Assembly (NCBI GenBank): GCA_907163375.1
Contig: CAJQUW010016131.1
Span: forward strand, 62,001-126,000
Reading direction: 5' to 3'
Length of the DNA stretch: 64,000 nt
Source of the DNA: Prostheceraeus crozeri
Lineage: Eukaryota; Platyhelminthes; Polycladida; Euryleptidae
The translations under genes were made by a program, and so were the position numbers. Positions within the stretch are counted from its first letter, which is position 1. Every line of letters starts with the position of its first letter. Under the pieces are notes generated by a model. The model had not been told where the DNA came from, did not search any database, and worked only from the letters and a program-made list of their open reading frames with translations. Positions 55,760 to 64,000 of this stretch are shown here, in pieces.

Positions 55760-56170
55760 ATGTCTTTCTCAAACGACTGCGGAACATTACATTTTCATAG
55801 GCAAAGTTTAAAAGGAGCTGTTCAAGATTATGTGATAAATTTTCATAAAAATGAGACCGACATCGAAGCAGTGGTCGATGATGCTAGCACTCTATTTCTA
55901 GAGTTAATGAATACATTCTCTGATAGCATTGTCATGGCGCGATTAGTTTCGAAAATAAAGTTTAGTCATTTTGGAAAGGAAGAGGTGGAAAGTCGCTCTT
56001 TCCATTTTGCTTCTTATTCAATGAAAGTGGTAGATCACCCCGAAGAATTTTTTAAAAGACATATGATAAAAATTGCTGAACGTCTTAACGCATTTAACCA
56101 TCATGGCAGCAGTATAGTGATTGAAGCGATTTCAGATATTCACATTCAACTTTCTATAAAGAAAAATTGA
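55760..56170 (+). CDS. Polinton C conserved 136-residue protein
   Basis: Full length; overlaps the RING gene start as in B. Looks whole. Confidence 0.55.
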   Translation: MSFSNDCGTLHFHRQSLKGAVQDYVINFHKNETDIEAVVDDASTLFLELMNTFSDSIVMARLVSKIKFSHFGKEEVESRSFHFASYSMKVVDHPEEFFKRHMIKIAERLNAFNHHGSSIVIEAISDIHIQLSIKKN

Positions 56171-56496
56171 AAATGCAGTGGTACTTGATTGTAGCACAAC
56201 TGGTTTTCGAGCTATGCCTGCTCACTCTCGAAGTATATTCCTTCTGTACATGCGTCCATTATTTAGAAAAGGCTAGCAAATTCATATCTTCAAAAAGACT
56301 TGCAATAGACATCAGTAACGGTGAAACTATGTATTGCGATGTATGTAAGCGAAAGGATGGAAATGAAAAGCGCATCTTCAAGAGATGTAAGCATGCTTTT
56401 TGTCAACGCTGTTTCATACGTAATTGCATTCAACTTTGCAAATGTAACCACTGTGATATTGCTCATTTCGAGTGTCACTTATGCCGCAATAGTTAG
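56167..56496 (+). CDS. Polinton C RING protein with membrane segment
   Basis: Identical to B by eye: hydrophobic N-terminus and YCDVC, CKHAFCQRC, CKCNHC, CHLC pattern. Confidence 0.65.
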   Translation: MKMQWYLIVAQLVFELCLLTLEVYSFCTCVHYLEKASKFISSKRLAIDISNGETMYCDVCKRKDGNEKRIFKRCKHAFCQRCFIRNCIQLCKCNHCDIAHFECHLCRNS

Positions 56497-56547
56497 TACC
56501 TATGCAAATGTGGTAAAGACAGGTTTTAGCAAAGACTAACACGGAAA

Positions 56548-56913
56548 ATGGCGAAACGTAAAATGACGAAACGTAAAGGTCAAAAGTCTTCAAAGGTTTC
56601 TCCAGCCATTCAAGCTCTCCGACGAATGAAAGCAAATCAGCGATACAATGCTATACGACATGCTAACGATAAATTCATTCGTGAAATTATTTCTCATGTG
56701 AGAAAGTTGAGGACGAAGAAATGAGCACCAAAACAACGAAAGTTACTTAAGCGATATGCTACGAAATTGCGTTTCATCTCCAATCCTAAAGTCACCCTTC
56801 AAAGAAAGAGGGAAACTCTAACACAAAAGGGTGGTCTCCTTCCAGCGTTACTACCGATGCTAGCTCCTATCGTGGGCAACGTATTGCGTAATATCTTTGG
56901 CTCTAGACGTTAA
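56548..56913 (+). pseudogene. Polinton C small basic protein with hydrophobic tail, broken
   Basis: As in B; same basic opening and GGLLPALLPMLAPIVGN end. Confidence 0.5.
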
Positions 56914-56944
56914 TTATGCAAATGTTAAATCTCAAAGTATTATA

Positions 56945-57562
56945 ATGGATTTCAGACTTCAATGTGATAAAGTTCTGACTGTATCAGGTCCATCTCATGC
57001 AGGTAAAACTGTTTTCACGCTGAATTTATTGGATAAAAGAAGGGAGTTGTTTAAGGAACCTATCAATCGAGTGATTTGGTGTTATGGTATTTATCAACCG
57101 TCGCTGTTTCAGGAATTGCAAAGTCGCAACTTTATTCGACATGAAGGAATTATTCCAGTGGATAAACTTCAGTCTAATGATGTTGTTGTATTGGATGATT
57201 TATTAAAAGAAAGTAAGAATTCAAAAGATGTTACAGATATGTTCACTCGCGCAGCACATCATAAAAGGTGCTTTATCATCTATATCACACAAAATTTGTT
57301 TCCTGATGGAAAAGAAGCTCGTACACGAAACCTGAATACACACTATTATGCTATTTTCAAGAATCCGCGAGATAAAAGTCAATTTGAAATTTTAGCGCGA
57401 CAAGTTGCACCCAGAGGATCAAAAGCATTAATTGAAATTTTTCAAGCAGCTACTGAAAAACCACACGGTTACTTATTCATTGACTTTACGCAAGAGTGTC
57501 CGGAAGAATTTAGATTTCGAAGTGATATTTTGAAAACTCCCATGATTATCTACAAACTATGA
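56945..57562 (+). CDS. ATP: Polinton C packaging ATPase, 205 residues
   Basis: The best-preserved ATPase: Walker A GPSHAGKTVFTLN and Walker B DVVVLDDLL in one open frame, with the C-terminal HGYLFIDFTQECPEEFRFRS. An upstream in-phase TTG at 56897 extends the open frame, but the ATG at 56945 is preferred. Looks whole. Confidence 0.88.
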   Translation: MDFRLQCDKVLTVSGPSHAGKTVFTLNLLDKRRELFKEPINRVIWCYGIYQPSLFQELQSRNFIRHEGIIPVDKLQSNDVVVLDDLLKESKNSKDVTDMFTRAAHHKRCFIIYITQNLFPDGKEARTRNLNTHYYAIFKNPRDKSQFEILARQVAPRGSKALIEIFQAATEKPHGYLFIDFTQECPEEFRFRSDILKTPMIIYKL

Positions 57563-58251
57563 GTTCTTATTCTCGCATGATTGTTATTCCTCAGGATGAA
57601 TATGTACAATTGACTGCCATGCAGCAAGTAAAGCAACCTCTTGCAAATCAAATGTATAGGAAAGAAATAGATTATCAGCAAAATGTTCGCATCAAAGATC
57701 CACATCGTGCTGTATTATTACAATCGGAAACTGTTGAGCAACTAAAAAATTTGAAGAATAAGATGCGTGACTCTGTATCGACTGCTACACCTTTAGCATC
57801 TCGCGCACATGCCATATCTCTTTTCAACAGTATTGAACCCCATCTCAACGTAAATGATAGAGGAGAAATCATTACAGATGAAAATAAAGTGATTGATGCT
57901 TCACGTTATGAAGACTTGATTCAGTATGCGACACGTAGAAAGCGCCGTCAGGGCTATGTTCCACCTGGTTGGTCATACTTTCTTAAACTATTGAAAAAGC
58001 ATAATGTGCCAAAATTTGCTTTGAATAATGAGACATTGAAAGAACTTGATTCAACAGTGGCTACTGCTCCAATGCTTCAGACGATGAAAATGCCAACAAA
58101 TTGGTTTAAAACGTCACCTGCTACATCCCCTCCCACACTCACTAAGCAAACAAGAGGAAGAACTCGTCGTAGATCTACGCCACCACTAAAACTAGTAAAA
58201 GGAAAACGTAAAACAGCTCCTCCCAAGAAATACATGTTCTCAGACTATTAA
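57559..58251 (+). CDS. Polinton C conserved 230-residue protein
   Basis: One visible residue difference from B (M for I in LQTMKMP). Looks whole. Confidence 0.7.
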   Translation: MSSYSRMIVIPQDEYVQLTAMQQVKQPLANQMYRKEIDYQQNVRIKDPHRAVLLQSETVEQLKNLKNKMRDSVSTATPLASRAHAISLFNSIEPHLNVNDRGEIITDENKVIDASRYEDLIQYATRRKRRQGYVPPGWSYFLKLLKKHNVPKFALNNETLKELDSTVATAPMLQTMKMPTNWFKTSPATSPPTLTKQTRGRTRRRSTPPLKLVKGKRKTAPPKKYMFSDY

Positions 58252-58298
58252 TATGAGGCAGATGTGTTGCTTGCCATGTAATGAGCCGCCAGAGGTGA

Positions 58299-59518
58299 AT
58301 GTCGTTGTCACTTGCACTTGCTGCGCCAGCTCTCACAATGAAACCCCTAAACAATGAGAACACGATCGCAAAACCGCTAAAGCTAAATGCTGCAGTTGTT
58401 GTAAATGTAGAAAGGCAAGAAAACAAAAAGATGAGAAGGAGGAAAAAGAGTCAGCCGTCATCGACTGAACGTTTGAAGTCAATCTATTATGATGTAAAAC
58501 ATCCGGCAGGATTTGCATCTATCAAGAAATTATCAAAAGCGAGTGGTCTTCCACAATCACAAGTGAAACGATGGTTAAAGGGTCAGGCTACCTATACACT
58601 CCACAAACAAGCGAAAAAGAAGTACCGCACCCGCCATTATATTGTTCATGACATCGATGAACAGTGGCAAGCAGATTTGTGTGATGTTGCCTCCATTTCA
58701 AAACATAACTCGAGTAATAATTTTATTTTAACCGTCATTGATATTTTCTCGCGTTATGCGTGGGCTCAACCTTTAAAAACTAAAGAAGGGAAAGGAGTAG
58801 CAAAAGCATTCCAAACAATTTTTCGAGAAGGTCGCATTCTAAAAAGAATTCAGAGTGATCAAGGAAAAGAGTTCGAAAATCAGCATGTGAGAAGATTATT
58901 TGAGAGGCATGACATTGAGTTGTTTAGTGTAAAGAGTGCTTATAAAGCTGCTCTCGTTCAACGTTTTACTCGCACATTAAAAAATCGCTTGTGGCGACAT
59001 TTTACTGCCAACTTGACACAAAATTGGACAAAGGTTCTACAAGATACACTCCATGCCTACAATCACTCTATCCATCGTTCTATTGGACTCAGACCAGTAG
59101 ATGTAAATGCTGACAATGTAGATAAAGTGCGCGAATCATTCCAACGTAAACGCACTCATGTGAAAAGTGATGTGAAAATTGGTGATGAAGTTCGTATCTC
59201 AAAAGTGAAAAGTGTTTTTGCCAAAGGGTACCTTTCGAATTGGACAGAGGAGGTATTTACAGTATCAAGGATTGATCAAAAAGACTCTCCACCACCTACA
59301 AGTTGAAAGATTACAATAATGAAGAAATTGAGGGTAGCTTTTACCACGATGAGATTGAGGTAGTCACTGAAAGTGAAACATATTTGGTAGAGAAAATCAT
59401 CCGATGTAAAAAACGGCAAGGTGAAGAATGGTGTCTTGTTAAATGGGCTGGTTATCCTTCAAGTATGAACTCTTGGATGCGTCATGCCGACATCTTTCAT
59501 CTAAGTGATCGACAGTGA
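58299..59518 (+). pseudogene. INT: Polinton C integrase with chromodomain, broken
   Basis: Core and chromodomain readable as in B. The region around the third acidic position reads ALVQRFTRT, where A and B have ALVERF. Confidence 0.83.
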
Positions 59519-59559
59519 TTCATGCAAAGTTGTAACTAACAATGTTTAGGGTTTGAGCT

Positions 59560-60015
59560 ATGAATCGAACTGCCTCATTTTATTCACGACCCTCCTATGT
59601 AAGTGGTGGAGGACAAATTTACATCGGCGCTCGCCGCCAACGTGGAGGTAGCATACTTGGTGCACTGAAATCTGTTGTAGCACCTCTCATATCCAATGTC
59701 GGAAGATCTTTAAAACGAAATGTTTTAAGTAATGCCGTTGGCTTTGCTGGTGATGTTGCTAGTGATCTTTCCAGAGGTAGAAGTTTTAAGAGCAGTTTGT
59801 TGAATCGTGGGAAAGAACGCGGTTTAAAAACATTGAAGCAGACCTTTGCTGGTGTTACTCAAGGAAAGAAATCGCCTAAACGAATGAATAAAGGAAGAAA
59901 GAAACATCGCGGAGCTGGTAAGGTGCGATCTTCAGTCAAAAGGCATTCACGCAAACGTCGTAGAGGCTCTAATCATTCATCAGGCGCTAAACGACGACGC
60001 TGCCATGACTTCTAA
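59560..60015 (+). CDS. Polinton C basic virion-core/VI-X-like protein
   Basis: Same as B apart from the penultimate residue. Looks whole. Confidence 0.7.
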   Translation: MNRTASFYSRPSYVSGGGQIYIGARRQRGGSILGALKSVVAPLISNVGRSLKRNVLSNAVGFAGDVASDLSRGRSFKSSLLNRGKERGLKTLKQTFAGVTQGKKSPKRMNKGRKKHRGAGKVRSSVKRHSRKRRRGSNHSSGAKRRRCHDF

Positions 60016-60017
60016 TC

Positions 60018-61293
60018 ATGGAGTGTAAAACTTCCGGTTTTGTTTGTTTGATCAACAAGCCATACAGACAGATATTCTTAGTTCAAGTATTGTAGATTAT
60101 CATCCTCGAACAGCTGAGAATGCTGGCCCCATTGAAGTTGTTATTCCTGGTGGTAGTGATGACTACATAGATTTGAGTTATGCGATGGTTGATTTGAGGT
60201 TTAGAATTCAGCAAGCAGATGGAACTGCTATTGACGATACACATAAAGTTGGACTGAACAATTTACCATTGACTACATTACTTCGCGATGTTTCTCTAAC
60301 GATTGGAGAGCAGCAGGTGGAAGGTGGCCAAAGCGAATATCCCTATAAATCATATTTCAATCATGTATCACAGTTTCATCCAGCAGCACAAAAAAGTCAT
60401 ATGGAAGCCATGGGATGGTACAGAGATGAAGCAGGAAAATTTGATGCTGAAACAAACAGTGGCTTTGTAAAGCGATCTGCTATGATTAAAGATAGTAAAG
60501 TATGTCAGCTATATGGTCCGCTGAATTTAGACTTCTTTAGACAGTCAATGTTTTTACTCTGTAATACCAGCATGCGACTCAAGCTGACATTGAATAAGCC
60601 TGAATTTACGCTGAATGCATTTGCTAAAGTTGACAATTTTAGAATTCATGTGGAAGATATTGCACTTTACATTCGTCGAGTAGTACCCAATCCAAGTGTC
60701 ATTAGAGGACATGCTGAAGGTCTTAACCGCCAAAATGCCATTTACCCCGTTCAGCATACAAAGCTTCTCACCTTTACAATTCCGAAAGATCAAAAGAGTT
60801 TCATGAAAGATGGCCTCTTTCCATCGGAAGCACCGAAGCTCCTCATGGTGGCAATGGTTGAAAATGATGCATTTAATGGTAATGTAAAGAAGAATCCTTC
60901 AATTTTAAACACAATCAGTTAAGTGAAATTGCTTTACGTGTAAATGGTGTGAGTCATCCTGGTCCACCCTACAAACCAGATTTTGCTGCGGATCAATTTA
61001 TGCGCAGTTATGTTTATTTTATGGATGTCTTTGGCTTTTACAATACGGATGACACCAACGGACTCACTATGAAAGAGTTTAAGAGTGGATATACTATTTA
61101 TGCATTTGATTTGACTGCTGACAGCGATATTAGTGCACCCTATCGTCAAGCGAACGTCCCTCATAATATTCGTTTGGATTTGACGTTCAAAAGAACACTA
61201 CCTGAGACGATCAATGTATTAATTTATGCAGTCTTTGATTCAAATATTGAAATTACAAAGTATCGTGACGTGATTCTTCAGTATAATCGTTAA
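60018..61293 (+). pseudogene. MCP: Polinton C major capsid protein, broken
   Basis: DYIDLSYAMVDLRF and the C-terminal TLPETINVLIYAVFDSN region are both present. Broken, unlike B. Confidence 0.83.
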
Positions 61294-61754
61294 TGAGTTG
61301 GTTGACTGCTGACGATATTAAAACTAAAGTACAGCGTAATGCAGACGAAGCGACGTTGAAAGCTTTCGATAATGTCTATTCGCTCGATACCTTACCACCT
61401 GCAGTAAATCACTATCCCATCTTTATTGTACTAAACACTCATTCGCAGAATTTAGGCGGTGAGCATTGGAAAGCGATCTTTATTGGAGAAGACCGACATG
61501 GTGAACTATTTGACTCTCTTGCTCAACCTCCAAATATACCAACACAGCAGTGGTTGAGAAAACATACGCGTCAATATCAGCGAAATGAACGCATACTACA
61601 ACATCCACTTTCATCAACGTGTGGTGCTTTTGTACTGTACTTCATCTTAAAACGTTTACATGTATCTCGATTTGTATCTGTTATTCAAAACTTTTCATGT
61701 AATCCATCCTCTAATGAAAAGATGATTTGTAAGTTCTATCATGATTTGAAATAA
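61293..61754 (+). CDS. PRO: Polinton C adenain-type protease, 153 residues
   Basis: Same catalytic His, acidic and Cys motifs as B, with a C-terminal extension past AFVLYFI that adds Cys and aromatic residues. The longer form is closer to the usual length of such proteases, so it may be the ancestral one. Confidence 0.86.
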   Translation: MSWLTADDIKTKVQRNADEATLKAFDNVYSLDTLPPAVNHYPIFIVLNTHSQNLGGEHWKAIFIGEDRHGELFDSLAQPPNIPTQQWLRKHTRQYQRNERILQHPLSSTCGAFVLYFILKRLHVSRFVSVIQNFSCNPSSNEKMICKFYHDLK

Positions 61755-61781
61755 AAACATCATGTTGGAAAAATTGTTTTT

Positions 61782-62327
61782 TTATTTTACAATCCGCTGG
61801 GTACGTACATACTCGATGAGATAGTCTAGGATCACATTTGCTTGTACATGAGATTTTAGTCCAGTAATGATCACTTTACTATTATGAAAGATTGCAACAT
61901 GCACAGGTAACAAACAACTAATGAGAGCTGCAGGAAAAAGTTCGGGTTCATAACACAAATTGTAACTGCTGGTACGAATCTTCAAAAATGATACACTTTC
62001 ACTCAATTGAGTAGAGATCACCATATTGTCCACAGTCAGATTCGACATCACACACCTCTCCCTCTTCCATATCCGACGTAGTAGTCTCTGTAGCTCTAAG
62101 CGCATTGACTGCGCCGATGAATGAGAAAGGGCGCCGAGAATCTGTACAGTTCCATTTGGGAAGAGTTGAAGATTCCGTGAATTGTTCATCTTCACCACTA
62201 ACATTTGAGGTCGGCCCGGGTAATACTTGCTGTTTGGAAGGTGTTGGTGTAATGTTGTGAGATCGATTTTGGTGTAGAGTCTGAAGCGGCGGAGAATGTT
62301 GACGATGGTGTAGCGATGGCGCTTCAT
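61782..62327 (-). CDS. Polinton C TBP-like protein
   Basis: Both TBP repeats as in A, running through the helix VQANVILDYLIEYV that closes repeat 2. In the same frame the ORF is open upstream to 62471. Looks whole. Confidence 0.86.
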   Translation of the reverse strand: MKRHRYTIVNILRRFRLYTKIDLTTLHQHLPNSKYYPGRPQMLVVKMNNSRNLQLFPNGTVQILGALSHSSAQSMRLELQRLLRRIWKRERCVMSNLTVDNMVISTQLSESVSFLKIRTSSYNLCYEPELFPAALISCLLPVHVAIFHNSKVIITGLKSHVQANVILDYLIEYVRTQRIVK

Positions 62328-62649
62328 GATGAAAAAATGAGTAAATTGAGCGATGTACCTTCCTTTTATACTTTTCCCAACTACCTTGATGAAATGTGAA
62401 GTTAGTATGGTGTTGGGAATGATAGAGTTGAATTCGCCGTTTGTTGACACGCAACCAGATGCGATTTCCAATACGTGAATGTCTTTTCATATAGAAGTAT
62501 TTCAAATCCTTCATGATATGATGTAGAGATTGAAAATGACGATGAGATAAAGCAAACTCTCTTCTCACATTTCCAGTTGAATCTTTGAAATAGACGTTTC
62601 GATCATGATCCGTTTCAATACGTTGTAGGGAATCTAATTTCCAACTCAT
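61999..62649 (-). CDS. Polinton C PC4-like protein 2
   Basis: 216 residues, one or two changes from B, dual-coding with the TBP frame over about 330 bases. Confidence 0.6.
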   Translation of the reverse strand: MSWKLDSLQRIETDHDRNVYFKDSTGNVRREFALSHRHFQSLHHIMKDLKYFYMKRHSRIGNRIWLRVNKRRIQLYHSQHHTNFTFHQGSWEKYKRKVHRSIYSFFHHEAPSLHHRQHSPPLQTLHQNRSHNITPTPSKQQVLPGPTSNVSGEDEQFTESSTLPKWNCTDSRRPFSFIGAVNALRATETTTSDMEEGEVCDVESDCGQYGDLYSIE

Positions 62650-62671
62650 GGTGCGTGGTAGTCATGTCTGA

Positions 62672-63029
62672 TTAAGATTTGCATAGTAGGGTGATGAACT
62701 CACGACGAATAAATGTCATGATGGAGCGATGTATGTATCTTCTATACTTCTCCCAATTGTATTTGCGAAATGAGAAACAGTTTTGCGGAATGAGAATGGC
62801 AGATTTGAATTTCATTGTTGCGACGTTGAAGCCAAACTTGATCACCCAAGGAGATGAATCTTAATGTTTCAAAATATTCCAAATCCCTCATGATATCATT
62901 GAGGTTGACAAATTGTCGCCATGTTAATGTAATACCTCTTGATGTATGACCATGAGAATTTTTGAAATGTACGTTTCCATCACGATCAACTCTGATATAT
63001 TGTAGAGAGTCCAAAATCCAAGTCTTCAT
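62672..63029 (-). CDS. Polinton C PC4-like protein 1 (looks broken)
   Basis: Same as B; ATG at 63029, back to back with the gene at 63065. Confidence 0.58.
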
Positions 63030-63064
63030 GATGTTATGCAAAGCCGCAGATCAGCAATATCAAC

Positions 63065-64000
63065 ATGTCGTTTTCTCATATTTTGCTTAGCAATGCGGCC
63101 GCAAATAGATTTGCTAGTAATCGAGCCGCACTCTTTTCTACTCCCATTGATCATACACAACAGCTAAATGGAAATTGGGAAGTGGGTTTCACTCAACTTG
63201 TTCATAGCAACTGTGTCTATACTTTTGATCATGAGGTGATGACTATTAATATGAGACGCACAGCTGCTTACCAATGTGAAAAGGGCTGCCGAGTATACAT
63301 TCCACAGTGGCCAAAGAAAGATATCTTATCATGTAAAAAGTTTATATATGATTTCTTGAATAAAGCGTGTAAACATATTGTCCAATTTACTCCGCACAAT
63401 GATGATCATAATTATGTACATCATGTAGTTGAGAAAGATTGGATTGTTGGTTTAAGTCCAAGTTTAAGAAATGATTTAGGTTACCTCGCTAGCGCTTTAA
63501 CAAGCTATGATAATTATAACGCTAATTACCACCCAAGTGGTCATAAACAGTTCATATATCGAGAGGAAGCTTATTATGTAGATCTTATTCCAAAAAATGA
63601 GAAGACGTTGGTGAAGAAGATTGTGATTAAGCCAAGAAAGACAAACATGACTCCTGAAACATTATTGAAGAAATTTAATTATCTCCTTCGAGTTGATGGT
63701 AAACAAGTGGCAACATTGACTTATATCAAATCATCTAATCATATTGCAATAAGTAAATTAAATGATGATGATCTAGTATTAGTTTGTTCAAAAGATTTTC
63801 ATCAGTTCTTACGACATCGTTCTGCAGCTGTTCATGGAAAATTTGATATGCAACATTTACAATGTGAAAGGTCAAATCAATTTGATACAGAATGGCCCGT
63901 ATCTTTATACAGAAAGTGTGTAGAGCCTTTAGGTGGTATCTTACATGAAACAAGAGTGTTGATGCCTCGCATTATTACTTCAGTTAAATTGGTTGTAGAT
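63065..64000 (+). CDS. Polinton C 465-residue structural-type protein, cut by window end
   Basis: Open from ATG 63065 to the window edge (312 codons) and nearly identical to B, including GNWEVGFTQL and the YQCEKGC pair. Confidence 0.7.
   Translation, partial: MSFSHILLSNAAANRFASNRAALFSTPIDHTQQLNGNWEVGFTQLVHSNCVYTFDHEVMTINMRRTAAYQCEKGCRVYIPQWPKKDILSCKKFIYDFLNKACKHIVQFTPHNDDHNYVHHVVEKDWIVGLSPSLRNDLGYLASALTSYDNYNANYHPSGHKQFIYREEAYYVDLIPKNEKTLVKKIVIKPRKTNMTPETLLKKFNYLLRVDGKQVATLTYIKSSNHIAISKLNDDDLVLVCSKDFHQFLRHRSAAVHGKFDMQHLQCERSNQFDTEWPVSLYRKCVEPLGGILHETRVLMPRIITSVKLVVD

Larger units (their letters stand above)
43040..64000 (+). repeat. Head-to-tail tandem duplication, period about 12.08 kb
   Basis: Corresponding genes of B and C are offset by 12081-12083 bases from the exonuclease-like gene (43065/55147) to the 465-residue gene (50984/63065). 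By eye the two differ at well under one base in a hundred over most stretches. The junction near 55090-55130 contains TTTCTAAATAGAAT twice, separated by GG, a filler pattern typical of end joining. Confidence 0.88.
55119..64000 (+). mobile_element. Polinton copy C, partial (fossil, broken, runs off window)
   Basis: Begins within the element at the acceptor before the exonuclease-like gene and follows B to the window edge. It lacks the terminal region and the first two genes. About three or four breaks are visible, some shared with B. Confidence 0.9.

Noticed and set aside
1-64000. CRISPR arrays, tRNA or rRNA genes, bacterial operons
   Set aside because: None seen. Tight gene packing in the Polintons is explained by their virus-like layout, and the flanks hold LINEs and introns.

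Overview
The window looks like nuclear DNA of a metazoan, most likely an aquatic invertebrate. It is AT-rich and intron-bearing, and holds Polinton/Maverick elements together with CR1-like LINE debris, a Penelope-like relic and small hairpin DNA transposons. No host gene is secure. Nothing bacterial (operons, CRISPR, rRNA) was seen.

Layout. (1) About 609-17807 is Polinton copy A, reading mainly right to left. Its outer end is the repeat-rich terminal region at 16972-17807; its other end was not found. (2) 17808-41251 is a 23.4-kb gene-poor stretch. It contains a LINE 3' end, a 1.4-kb old foldback repeat, a histone-type stem-loop, two copies of one MITE family (one sitting inside an APE-type LINE at 24660-28330), a Penelope-like palindrome at 31311-32215, two more LINE remnants and a relic of a GDAD/DDTDLL gene. 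(3) 41252-55118 is Polinton copy B in the opposite orientation, with its terminal region facing that of A. (4) 55119 to the window end is copy C, an almost identical head-to-tail repeat of B with a period of about 12.08 kb, running off the window. All three are treated as fossils. Most frames are still open and the copies differ little, so they are young. A and B each seem to carry about half a dozen breaks, C somewhat fewer; none is whole within the window.

The Polintons carry the classic set: protein-primed DNA polymerase B, retroviral-type integrase with chromodomain, packaging ATPase, adenain-type protease, a double-jelly-roll-type major capsid gene, a basic glycine-rich virion-core gene and several conserved small genes. 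The unusual part lies between the protease and a 465-residue structural-type gene. There, three genes run against their neighbours: two related PC4-like (p15 coactivator) proteins and a full two-repeat TATA-binding-protein (TBP) core. The TBP frame overlaps the tail of the second PC4-like frame by about 330 bases. This reads as a self-carried transcription-initiation module and is the most interesting thing in the window.

A second theme is gene expression. At both promoters the layout is CCAAT-CCAAT-TATA, followed by a leader exon that appears to end exactly at the start ATG (ATG|GTAA), with the bodies beginning after AG|GC(A/T)TCTA acceptors. One leader could serve two genes, which would resemble leader splicing in adenoviruses.
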